64,000 nt of DNA, taken from contig NZ_CP129107.1 in the NCBI RefSeq assembly GCF_030406725.1, positions 124,001 through 188,000 of the forward strand. The letters run 5' to 3'. Both the position numbers and the translations under genes were made by a program. The notes under the pieces were generated by a model. The model did no database searches. It was not told the DNA's origin and saw only the letters and a program-made list of their open reading frames with translations. The DNA comes from Alteriqipengyuania flavescens (lineage in GTDB: Bacteria; Pseudomonadota; Alphaproteobacteria; Sphingomonadales; Sphingomonadaceae). Positions 42,915-50,990 of the stretch are shown here, in pieces; within the stretch, counting starts at the first letter, position 1; each line of letters begins with the position of its first letter.

Positions 42915-43745
42915 ATGCGCATCGGCCTGACCGGGGCGAGCGGCACGCTCGGCCGCCGCATCCACGCCGAGCTTGAAGCGCGCGGGCACCAGGTCGACGC
43001 CTTCGCCGGCGACGTGACGGACAGCGTCGCCGCGACCGCATGGGCAAGCGGGCAGGAAACAGTGATCCATTCCGCCGCGATGGTGCCGGTGGGCGACGTG
43101 GTCGCCGACACGGCGCGCGCCATCGCCGTGAATGTCGGCGGCAGCGTCACGATCGCGCGCGCAGTCGCCAAGGCGGGCGCGCGGATGGTGCAGATATCCA
43201 CCTCGCACGTCTATCGCCCGTCGGACGAGGCGCTGGCCGAGGATACGAGTCGCGCCCCCGCCTCCGACTACGGCCTGACCAAGCTCCATGCCGAACATTG
43301 GGTAAAGCGCATCCTGCCCGATGCCGCGATCCTGCGGTTGTTCAGTTTCTTCGATTCGCAGCAGGCGGCAAGCTATGTCGTGCCCGCGCTCGCCGCCCGG
43401 ATCGAGGCGGCGGAATTCGGGGCGGAGCTCGACCTACACGGCGCGCAGAGCGTGCGCGACATCGCCGACGCCGCATGGCTGGCAGCGCGCGTGGTCGATG
43501 CACTGGAGGCGAAGGTTTCGGGGCCGCTGAACATCTGCACCGGCAGCGGGGTGAAGATCGAAACCCTCGCCCGCAAGCTATCCAAGGCCTTCGGGCGCAG
43601 CGACATCAAGTTCGTACCCGTCGAAGGCGAGGCGAACACGCTGGTCGGCGATACCGCGCGCTACGAAGGCGAAGTCGGCACGGTGGCCGACTTCGATCTC
43701 GATGCCGCGCTGACACGTTTCATGGCGGAGCGGGGATCGGCATGA
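42915..43745 (+). CDS. NAD(P)-dependent sugar-nucleotide epimerase/reductase (extended SDR)
   Basis: A 276-aa extended SDR: GLTGASGTLGRRIHAEL (cofactor loop), MVQISTSHVYRPSDE and the catalytic YGLTKLHAEHW (Tyr-x3-Lys). It resembles dTDP-4-dehydrorhamnose reductase (RmlD-like) and related 4-ketosugar reductases. In this operon it could reduce or epimerise the product of the ColD-like step; its exact reaction is not determinable. ATG 42915 starts four bases after the previous stop, and its stop overlaps the next start (ATGA). Confidence 0.8.
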   Translation: MRIGLTGASGTLGRRIHAELEARGHQVDAFAGDVTDSVAATAWASGQETVIHSAAMVPVGDVVADTARAIAVNVGGSVTIARAVAKAGARMVQISTSHVYRPSDEALAEDTSRAPASDYGLTKLHAEHWVKRILPDAAILRLFSFFDSQQAASYVVPALAARIEAAEFGAELDLHGAQSVRDIADAAWLAARVVDALEAKVSGPLNICTGSGVKIETLARKLSKAFGRSDIKFVPVEGEANTLVGDTARYEGEVGTVADFDLDAALTRFMAERGSA

Positions 43746-44764
43746 AGACCACCTTCCTCATCCCCACGCTCAACCGCAACGGGCTGGTCCAGCGGGCGGT
43801 TCGCAGCTGCCTCGTCGCGCTCGACCATGCGCGGGCCGACGGCGAAGTCATTGTGCTCGACAGCGAGAGCGACGACGGATCGTGGGAAGGTCTGCAACAG
43901 GAATTCGGCGAGGAACCACGCGTCGTGCTGCGCCAGAACAGGCGCGGTCTCGGCCCGACGAAAAGCTGGCTCGATTGTGCCGAGGGGCTGACCGGCGACG
44001 CAGTCACCTTCGTCTGGTCGGACGATTACATCGCGCCCGATTTCCTGCCCCAGCTTTTGCCACCGCTTGAGCGAGGCGCACCCGTTGCCATCGGCCATGG
44101 CGCGGTCCGTCCTGCGGAAAGCGAAGAGCCTTTCGAGCCTGACGGGCGCGTGAGTACCATGCCCGCTCGCCAAATCGCGGCGCACTATTGTACGAAATCG
44201 CAGCCGGACGGCATACACCTGCCGGTCAGTCCTACCGCCGCCCTGTTCCGCCGCGACGCATTCGATGCATGGTTCGCCGAGGTGGAAGCCATCTCGACGG
44301 CGGATTCTTTGAGGGCACACTTCATGTGGCGCCGCGCCATCGGGCCGGACCTGCTGCTGTTTCTGATTGCGCTTGGTCGGTCGCCTTCCGTGCAAGTGCC
44401 GTTCGTGCACCAGCCGGTCGCACAATTTTCCGCACACAACGACTCGATTACGGTATCGACGTCCAGCTGGCACCTGACGATGGGGTATTGGCTTGCCCGG
44501 TCTGCTTTCCTGCGCAAGGCAGACCGGCTGGACACGCTTGGCGAGCCGGGAAAAACGCTGGGACATGCGATCCTGCAAGGGGACTGGCTGGCAATAAGGG
44601 CCGAAGCTCCGGTCGGCGATTTGCGAACGAAGGCAGCTGTCCGCGCTGCCATTTCGGCGGAGAACGCGGCCTTGCGGAAAATGGCGAAAGGGCGCGGCGG
44701 CGCCCTCGCTGTCGCGTCCGGCATGGCTCAAGGCTCCATCTCGCGCTTGCGAGGCAAGCTGTGA
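43742..44764 (+). CDS. glycosyltransferase family 2 protein
   Basis: This 340-aa GT-A glycosyltransferase begins MKTTFLIPTLNRNGLVQRAV, has a nucleotide-sugar Asp in VIVLDSESDDGSWE and the metal-binding-type WSDDYIAPDFL (DxD position). Donor and acceptor are unknown. It overlaps its neighbours on both sides (ATGA at the start, GTGA at the end), so it is translated with the operon. Confidence 0.87.
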   Translation: MKTTFLIPTLNRNGLVQRAVRSCLVALDHARADGEVIVLDSESDDGSWEGLQQEFGEEPRVVLRQNRRGLGPTKSWLDCAEGLTGDAVTFVWSDDYIAPDFLPQLLPPLERGAPVAIGHGAVRPAESEEPFEPDGRVSTMPARQIAAHYCTKSQPDGIHLPVSPTAALFRRDAFDAWFAEVEAISTADSLRAHFMWRRAIGPDLLLFLIALGRSPSVQVPFVHQPVAQFSAHNDSITVSTSSWHLTMGYWLARSAFLRKADRLDTLGEPGKTLGHAILQGDWLAIRAEAPVGDLRTKAAVRAAISAENAALRKMAKGRGGALAVASGMAQGSISRLRGKL

Positions 44765-45681
44765 AAAATCACTCGCTCGCTTTTTGCATTCTCGCGCACG
44801 ATGATCCGGCCATGCTACGCCGTCTCGTCGCGGCGCTGTGCCCGCATTCGGTACTGATCCACTGGGACAAGCGCGCTCCCGCTCTACCGCCGGAGACGCT
44901 GTCCGATCTGGACCATGCAACGGTGCTTGCAAAGCGGACGGACATCCATTGGGCGGGGTTCGGTATGGTCGAAGCCACTGCGGCGCTGCTGGAGGAGATG
45001 CAAAATCAGGGCTTGGCGGACCATACCATTCTGCTGTCGGGTCACTGCTACCCGGCGCGACCTCTCGGCGAACTTGCCGACTACCTTTCCTGCCACCGCG
45101 GGAAGGATGTGATTCAGTCATACCCTGTCCATCCGGGCTCCGCGCTTTGGAACCTGATCGGCCGCAAATGGCGCATGGAACCCTATTTGTCCGACACCTT
45201 GCGAAGGTTTGCGCCGATCGGCGCAATCGCGGAATTTGTCCGGAAAGTTCGCAACCGCATCGCACGGATTGTCGGCCGCGAGATCGCCAAGGAACTGGAC
45301 GGCGCAGCTGTCCATCATGGCGCGTCATGGTGGGCGCTCTCGCCGGCATCGGTCGAAACGGTTTTGCAGAGATTTCGGGCCGAACCGCAGTGGCGTTCAG
45401 CGTTTCGAAGCTGTTTTGCAAGTGATGAGCTGACCTTTCATTCGATCCTCGCCAACAGCGACAGGGCGGAAAAACGAATTGGGCCGAGCGAGGACAAGGG
45501 AGGCAGATCGATTTACGACGCCCCGCTGCACCATGTTGCCACCGAACCAGGACGATGGCTGACGGATAGCGTGGAAACCCGGCAAGCGATCCGGGCGAGC
45601 CGCAAGTTCTTCGTTCGCAAGATACGGTCGTCGGACAGCGGTCTGCTCGACTGGCTCGACAGACGCAGGCTCGCAGCATGA
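44761..45681 (+). CDS. core-2/I-branching-type (GT14-like) glycosyltransferase
   Basis: The 306-aa product opens HSLAFCILAHDDPAMLRRLV, then LIHWDKRAPALPPE, ILLSGHCYPARPL (SGHxYP motif) and HGASWWALSPASVE (G-x-x-W-W-x-L motif), the pattern of bacterial relatives of beta-1,6-N-acetylglucosaminyltransferases. Start is the GTG at 44761. The coding stretch looks visibly more A/T rich and less codon-biased than the housekeeping genes, suggesting a different origin. Acceptor unknown. Confidence 0.8.
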   Translation: MKNHSLAFCILAHDDPAMLRRLVAALCPHSVLIHWDKRAPALPPETLSDLDHATVLAKRTDIHWAGFGMVEATAALLEEMQNQGLADHTILLSGHCYPARPLGELADYLSCHRGKDVIQSYPVHPGSALWNLIGRKWRMEPYLSDTLRRFAPIGAIAEFVRKVRNRIARIVGREIAKELDGAAVHHGASWWALSPASVETVLQRFRAEPQWRSAFRSCFASDELTFHSILANSDRAEKRIGPSEDKGGRSIYDAPLHHVATEPGRWLTDSVETRQAIRASRKFFVRKIRSSDSGLLDWLDRRRLAA

Positions 45682-46640
45682 ACCGCCCGACTTTCGATTT
45701 CTCCGGCAAGCGGGTTTATGTCGCGGGCCATGGCGGGATGGTCGGCAGCGCCATCGTTCGCCGCCTTGCTCGGGAGGATTGCGAAATCCTGACCGCCGAT
45801 CGCGGCGTCGACTTGCGGGACCAGCAGGCGGTGAATGCCTGGTTCGCGCAAGCCCGTCCCGATGCCGTGTTCATGGCCGCGGCGCGGGTGGGCGGCATCG
45901 CCGCCAACGATGCCTACCCGGCGCAATTCCTCTACGACAACCTGATGATCGAGGCCAATGTGGTGGAGGCCGCCCGCCAAGTCGACACCGCCAAGCTGCT
46001 GATGCTGGGCTCCAGCTGCATCTACCCGCGCGAAGCCGACCAGCCCATCGCCGAGGACGCGCTGCTGACCGGCCCGCTGGAGGCGACCAACCAGTGGTAT
46101 GCCATCGCGAAGATCGCGGGGATCCGCTTGTGCCAGGCCTATCGCATCGAGCATGGCTGCGACTTCATCAGCGCAATGCCGACCAATCTATTCGGTCCCG
46201 GCGACAATTTCGACCTCGACACCAGCCACGTCCTGCCCGCCCTGATACGAAAGGCGCACGAGGCGAAAGTCGCAGGAGACGAGGAAATGCTGGTTTGGGG
46301 AAGCGGCAAGCCGCGCCGCGAATTCCTGCATGTCGACGACCTTGCGGATGCATGTGTTTTCCTGATGCGCGAATATTCCGGAGCGCAGCACGTCAATGTC
46401 GGCTCGGGCCAAGAGCTTTCGATAACCGAGCTAGCGCGGCTGGTTGCGGACATCGTCGGGTTCGAAGGCAAATTGGCCTTCGACAGCACCCGGCACGACG
46501 GGACACCGCGCAAACTGCTCGACAGTTCCCGCCTGAATGCGATGGGCTGGCGGCCGGCGATCACTCTGGAAGACGGGATTGCGGCAACCTACCGACATTT
46601 CCTCAAAGACGGCGGGCGCCGGGTGATGCTGCGTGGCTGA
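45678..46640 (+). CDS. fcl: GDP-L-fucose/GDP-L-colitose synthase family protein
   Basis: Fcl and its close relative ColC epimerise C3/C5 or C5 and reduce C4 of GDP-4-keto sugars using NADPH. The 320-aa protein has VYVAGHGGMVGSAIVRR (cofactor loop), the general-acid Cys in LLMLGSSCIYP, the catalytic WYAIAKIAGI (Tyr-x3-Lys) and the second acid His in DTSHVLPALIRK. The usual TNEPYAIAK reads TNQWYAIAK here. Sequence alone does not separate Fcl from ColC; because a ColD-like gene is in the same operon, a ColC role is at least as likely. The symbol denotes the family. Confidence 0.82.
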   Translation: MNRPTFDFSGKRVYVAGHGGMVGSAIVRRLAREDCEILTADRGVDLRDQQAVNAWFAQARPDAVFMAAARVGGIAANDAYPAQFLYDNLMIEANVVEAARQVDTAKLLMLGSSCIYPREADQPIAEDALLTGPLEATNQWYAIAKIAGIRLCQAYRIEHGCDFISAMPTNLFGPGDNFDLDTSHVLPALIRKAHEAKVAGDEEMLVWGSGKPRREFLHVDDLADACVFLMREYSGAQHVNVGSGQELSITELARLVADIVGFEGKLAFDSTRHDGTPRKLLDSSRLNAMGWRPAITLEDGIAATYRHFLKDGGRRVMLRG

Positions 46641-47847
46641 GCCCTCCCTCCTGGTGCTTGGCCTGAATTATTCCCCGGAACCCATCGGCATCGGCCCGTA
46701 CACCACCGATCTGGCGGAAGGCTTTGCGCAGCGAGGGTGGAAAGTGCGCGTCGTCGCTGGCGAACCCTATTACCCGGCATGGTCTCGCTTCGAAGAGGCG
46801 CCGCGCGGCTGGTCGACCCGGCGGGAAAACGGTGTCGATGTCCATCGCTGCCCGCATTACGTGCCCCCACGACCCACCGGGCCGCGACGTATTCTTCACC
46901 ACGCCAGCTTCGCGCTATCCGCCCTGTTTCCCGCTCTGATGCGCAGCGAGAAACGAACCGACGTGGTGATGGTCGTCGCGCCATCCCTGCTCAGCGTTCC
47001 GGTCGGCTGGCTTGTCGCAAAACGACGCGGGGCCTTGCTGTGGCTTCACATCCAGGATTTCGAAGTCGATGCCGCACAAGCGACTGGATTGATCGGATCG
47101 CGCGCCGGGCGCGTGGCGGCGGCGATCGAACGGCGGCTGTTCAAGAGCGCGGACATCATCAGTTCGATCGGGCCGGCGATGTGCCGCCGCCTGTTCGCAA
47201 AAGGCATCGCGTCGGACCGCGTTTTCGAATTGCGCAACTGGGCCAACCACGAAGGGAGCCGCACGGATCGCGATTACCGGAAGGAATGGAACCTGGGCGA
47301 GCGGCGCGTGCTGCTGTATTCCGGGAATATCGCCAACAAACAGGGGCTGGATACCGTAATAGAAACAGCGCGCCGCATGTCGGTGCGCGAAGATGCCATT
47401 TTCCTGATTTGCGGCGAGGGGCCCGAGCGCGAGCGCCTGGAAGACCTTGCAGCGGCTCTCGACAACGTCCGCTTCGAGGATCTGCAACCCGCGAAGGATG
47501 TGCCAGCGCTTTTGCGACTGGCAGATATCCATCTGCTGCCGCAGCGCGCAGAAGCCGCCGATCTGGTACTACCCTCGAAGCTGACCAACATGCTCGCGTC
47601 CGGCCGGCCCGTCGTCACGACGGCGGCGCCGGATACCGGCCTCGCCGCTGAGATCGCCGGATGCGGCATCGCCGTGCCGCCGGAAGATCCGAAAAGCCTT
47701 GCGGAGGCGCTTTCGGCACTGCTCGACGATCCAGCTCGACGGCAATCCTTGGGCGAGAACGCCGCCAGGCGCGCGGCCGATCGCTGGTCTCGCGAAGCGA
47801 TCCTGAATGGAGCGGACCGGGAAATCCGCCAACGGACAGGCCGATGA
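46633..47847 (+). CDS. WcaI-like glycosyltransferase
   Basis: A 404-aa GT-B protein whose start LLVLGLNYSPEPIGIGPYTT matches the WcaI group (colanic acid fucosyltransferase), with WLHIQDFEVDAAQATGLI, VLLYSGNIANKQGLD, FLICGEGPERERLE and LLPQRAEAADLVLPSKLTN. Start is the GTG at 46633, overlapping the fcl stop by eight bases. A transferase for fucose or a related deoxysugar following fcl is consistent, but that is inference. Confidence 0.85.
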   Translation: MAEPSLLVLGLNYSPEPIGIGPYTTDLAEGFAQRGWKVRVVAGEPYYPAWSRFEEAPRGWSTRRENGVDVHRCPHYVPPRPTGPRRILHHASFALSALFPALMRSEKRTDVVMVVAPSLLSVPVGWLVAKRRGALLWLHIQDFEVDAAQATGLIGSRAGRVAAAIERRLFKSADIISSIGPAMCRRLFAKGIASDRVFELRNWANHEGSRTDRDYRKEWNLGERRVLLYSGNIANKQGLDTVIETARRMSVREDAIFLICGEGPERERLEDLAAALDNVRFEDLQPAKDVPALLRLADIHLLPQRAEAADLVLPSKLTNMLASGRPVVTTAAPDTGLAAEIAGCGIAVPPEDPKSLAEALSALLDDPARRQSLGENAARRAADRWSREAILNGADREIRQRTGR

Positions 47848-49202
47848 TCAGGCGTTTCGCCACACGGCTCGGCGGCGCCGGACTGGGTGCAAATCTGGGG
47901 GCCAACGGTTTTAGCCAGGCGATCAACGTGCTCGCCCAGCTTGTCATGGTTCCGCTTCTCGCTACGCATTGGGGGCTGGAAACCTACGGTATCTGGCTCG
48001 TACTTTTTACCATCCCCTATTGGCTCGGTGTTGGAGATTTCGGCCTGCTCGGAGCGGGCGCGAACGACATGACTGCGGCGGTCGCGCAAGGACGGCAGGC
48101 AGACGCTGCCCGTACCTTCCGCGCCCTGGGCGCGATGCTGGCGATCATCGCCCCGGTGATCCTACTTGCCGCCCTGTTCCTGGCATCCGGACCGCTGGCT
48201 TCCTGGACCGAGCGTGCTGCAGACGCATCCGGAGACGCAGCATTCCTGACCGTCATGCTGATGGTGGCATATGGTCTTGCCGGCCAGCAGATGGCCCTGG
48301 CGCAAGGTGGTATGCGCGCAAGCGGCGCCTATGCAAAAAGCGTATACTGGATAACGGCCGTTACAGTACTCGAAGTCACCGCCCTGTCGGTCGCCGTCAT
48401 ACTCGGCGGATCTATCCTGCATGCGGCGGCAGTCTATTGCATCGGGCATATTGCCGGCGCCTTGGGTCTGCGGATCCTGCTTTCGAGGCAGGCTCCGTTC
48501 CTTCGAGCATCCGGCCGCGTCGGTATCGGCGCCGAACTCCGGCGGCTGCTGCGCCCGGCGCTGGCGATGGCCATCGTCCCGCTGTGTTTTGCGCTGGCCC
48601 TGCATGGGCCTCTGGTAGTCCTGGGAGCATTCGCCGGAGCTGCGGCAGCGCCCGCCTTCAGCGCGGTCCGGACGCTTAGCCGTGCAGCCGTACAGATGAC
48701 TGCGCTCGTCTCGACCAGCGCAGCCCCGCTCTTTACCGTCGCCGATGCGCAAGGAAGCCGCGCGGCGCGCAGCCGCCTTGCAATGCTTTCAGTCGCAACT
48801 GCCATTGCCGTACTGGTGCCTGCCACTCTGGCGCTTTCGATATTCGGCCCCTGGTTTGTTGCGCTGTGGACCGACGGGGCGATCACGCCCGACCGCCAGC
48901 TTGCGGTGCTGCTGGCGATAGCGATGCTCCTGCATGGACTCTGGCTACCCTTGGGAAATCTGATCATGGCGATAAATCGTCACGAGCTTTTCACGTGGAC
49001 CTTCCTGGTCCTGGCACTTGCCGCGCTGGCATTGGTTGCGCTGCTGGCTCCGACAATGGGGGCGAACGGTGCAGCCTGGGCTGCGCTGCTCCTCGATCTT
49101 GCCATGCTCGGCTGGATTTCGCTGCAAACGCGCCGCCTGGGACTGCTCGAAGGTCCGCTTATGCAAAACTTCCGTCAGATATTCTCGGGACGCGCGCGTT
49201 GA
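47844..49202 (+). CDS. polysaccharide flippase (Wzx/MATE-like membrane protein)
   Basis: The product has 452 aa and about 12 hydrophobic segments: GANGFSQAINVLAQLVMVPLLA, MTAAVAQGRQADAART and alternating helices to LMLGWISLQTRRLG. It fits oligosaccharide flippases of the MOP superfamily that move lipid-linked repeat units across the inner membrane. The ATG overlaps the stop of the WcaI-like gene (ATGA). It is the last gene of the plus-strand operon. Confidence 0.82.
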   Translation: MIRRFATRLGGAGLGANLGANGFSQAINVLAQLVMVPLLATHWGLETYGIWLVLFTIPYWLGVGDFGLLGAGANDMTAAVAQGRQADAARTFRALGAMLAIIAPVILLAALFLASGPLASWTERAADASGDAAFLTVMLMVAYGLAGQQMALAQGGMRASGAYAKSVYWITAVTVLEVTALSVAVILGGSILHAAAVYCIGHIAGALGLRILLSRQAPFLRASGRVGIGAELRRLLRPALAMAIVPLCFALALHGPLVVLGAFAGAAAAPAFSAVRTLSRAAVQMTALVSTSAAPLFTVADAQGSRAARSRLAMLSVATAIAVLVPATLALSIFGPWFVALWTDGAITPDRQLAVLLAIAMLLHGLWLPLGNLIMAINRHELFTWTFLVLALAALALVALLAPTMGANGAAWAALLLDLAMLGWISLQTRRLGLLEGPLMQNFRQIFSGRAR

Positions 49203-49227
49203 AAGCCGGAGTGGCCAAAAGGACTGA

Positions 49228-50448
49228 TCAGAGCGTTTTCAGTATCTTGGCTACGCCACTTGCGTAGGATTCGAAGTTGAATCGCCGCGCGCGTTCGGGA
49301 GCAGCCGCGCGCCAGCGTTCGAGCCGCTCCCGGTCCATGATGCAGGTGCGCATGGCCTCTGCCAGCGTGTCGACATCCAGATTGTCGAGCAGGATGCCGG
49401 TGTCGGCATCGACCGCATGGCTCGCCCGCGGCGTCTGCACCAGCGCCAGTCCGCTTGCGAGCGCTTCGTACAGGACGATGCCGCCGCCTTCGTAGAAGCT
49501 CGGGAACAGCAGGACGTGATGGTCCGCCATCGCCATCGGTACCTGGCTGCGCGGCAAATGGCGCACGTGCCTGACGCGGCGTTCGTGCTGCCCCCATTTC
49601 TGCGGCGGCAGGGCGAGGCTGCCGACGAAGGTCAGCGTTGCTTCCGACGGCGAGAATTGCTCGATCGCCTGGAGCGCAAGATGCGCCCCCTTCTGCGCCG
49701 AGATCGAGCCGACCATCAGGAACCGGACCGGTCCGCTCGTCGCCTCCGGCGCCCTTTGCCCGGTGAACTGCGCCGCATCGTAGCAATAGGGAAGGAGCCG
49801 GGTCCGCGCGGCCACGCCCGCACCGGCATGTTCGCGCAAGGTTGCGGCGGTATATTCGCTGCCCACGAGGATGCGATCGGCGAGCGCGAATTCCCCCGCC
49901 TGCCGGTCAATGGCCGCCTGCGAATGGCGAAAGCCGGGATTGACCAGCCAGTCTGCGTGGCCGCTTTCCAGTTCACCCAGCACAGCGTTGATCGCCCGCA
50001 AATCGGGTGTGGTCTGGTCGAGGATGCGCGCCGTACCCGCAGCCGCGCCGAACGCTTCGAGCGAGCTGGAATTGAAGCCCCACAACGCATCGAGCCGGTC
50101 CTTGCGCGCCATCCGCGCGACCCAGCGCCCGAATTCGACATTGCCGCCCGCGTTAAGCCGTGCGGCAAGACGGCCGAGGCCGGCGCGCCGCGCCGCACGT
50201 TCCGCCCATTCGTGCAGGCCATGAGTGCGCACTTTTGCCGGATCGAGTGCATCGAAGCGGAAGCGGCCGAACTCGCGGCGGACAGCCCGTCCCGCAGGCC
50301 CGGGCAGCCGTTCCAGCAAATCGAAGGGAAAGCGCCCTTCGCGACGGAATATCGACGTCGCATACCAGGCGAGCCGTTGCTGCTGCTGCAGCGCGAGAGC
50401 GGTCTGCCAGCTGTGCTGCGTACCCGGATGGAAGAGGCCCACTCTCAT
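49228..50448 (-). CDS. glycosyltransferase family 4 protein
   Basis: This 406-aa GT-B protein begins MRVGLFHPGTQHSWQTALAL and contains VRFLMVGSISAQKGAHLALQ, LTFVGSLALPPQKWG and the donor-site signature FPSFYEGGGIVLYEALASGLALV. The start at 50448 is the best fit, although two further in-frame Met codons lie upstream. It runs against the preceding operon and converges with it. Confidence 0.85.
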   Translation of the reverse strand: MRVGLFHPGTQHSWQTALALQQQQRLAWYATSIFRREGRFPFDLLERLPGPAGRAVRREFGRFRFDALDPAKVRTHGLHEWAERAARRAGLGRLAARLNAGGNVEFGRWVARMARKDRLDALWGFNSSSLEAFGAAAGTARILDQTTPDLRAINAVLGELESGHADWLVNPGFRHSQAAIDRQAGEFALADRILVGSEYTAATLREHAGAGVAARTRLLPYCYDAAQFTGQRAPEATSGPVRFLMVGSISAQKGAHLALQAIEQFSPSEATLTFVGSLALPPQKWGQHERRVRHVRHLPRSQVPMAMADHHVLLFPSFYEGGGIVLYEALASGLALVQTPRASHAVDADTGILLDNLDVDTLAEAMRTCIMDRERLERWRAAAPERARRFNFESYASGVAKILKTL

Positions 50449-50549
50449 GCAGGCGATCCTAGCATCTGCATGCATGTCGGCAATTTTCATTTTCCTACAC
50501 GGACCCACACGCATAACCGAATTGGTTCCTTTTACCGCAGGAGCCAACC

Positions 50550-50990
50550 ATGAAACACTTGCCGAACGACCTGCCCATTGATTTGCCAGGCGGCTTCGCG
50601 CCCGCCTTCGCCCTCGGTTATGCCGACCCTGCCGGACGCTTCGCCCTGATCGACCACGACAGCCCCCTGCCGGTGCTGGCCCGTGGCGAATCGCCGCCCC
50701 AGCCGCTGGAGGGCATGGCCGCAACTGTCGGCGAGGAAGGGCCCTTCACCCCCGTGCCCGGTACGCCCGTGATGCTGCGCCTCGCCGGCGAATGGCAAGG
50801 CACCGTGACTGTCACCCGCTCCACCGACAATGGCGCGACCCGCAATCCGCTGACCCTGGCGGGCGCCCCGTGGGCAAGCTTCACCGGCAACGCCTGCGAG
50901 CCGGTCTGGGTCGAATACGAGGACGGGGCGACGCTTTACCTGGAATTTGACATCACGGGCGGAACCGTGAGCTGGAGGATCGCACAATGA
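50550..50990 (+). CDS. phage-tail-associated-like hypothetical protein
   Basis: The 146-aa protein has a good AGGAG site before ATG 50550. The C-terminal half reads LRLAGEWQGTVTVTRSTDNGATR, ASFTGNACEPVWVEYEDGATLYLEFD and GTVSWRIAQ. This beta-rich pattern (applied sheet of G-T-V-T-V-x-R-S-T-D-x-G) is, from memory of such loci, typical of small proteins next to tail or tail-fibre genes in alphaproteobacterial prophages and gene-transfer-agent-like clusters. The stop overlaps the start of the beta-helix gene, so the two form a unit. No capsid, portal or integrase gene is near. Confidence 0.65.
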   Translation: MKHLPNDLPIDLPGGFAPAFALGYADPAGRFALIDHDSPLPVLARGESPPQPLEGMAATVGEEGPFTPVPGTPVMLRLAGEWQGTVTVTRSTDNGATRNPLTLAGAPWASFTGNACEPVWVEYEDGATLYLEFDITGGTVSWRIAQ

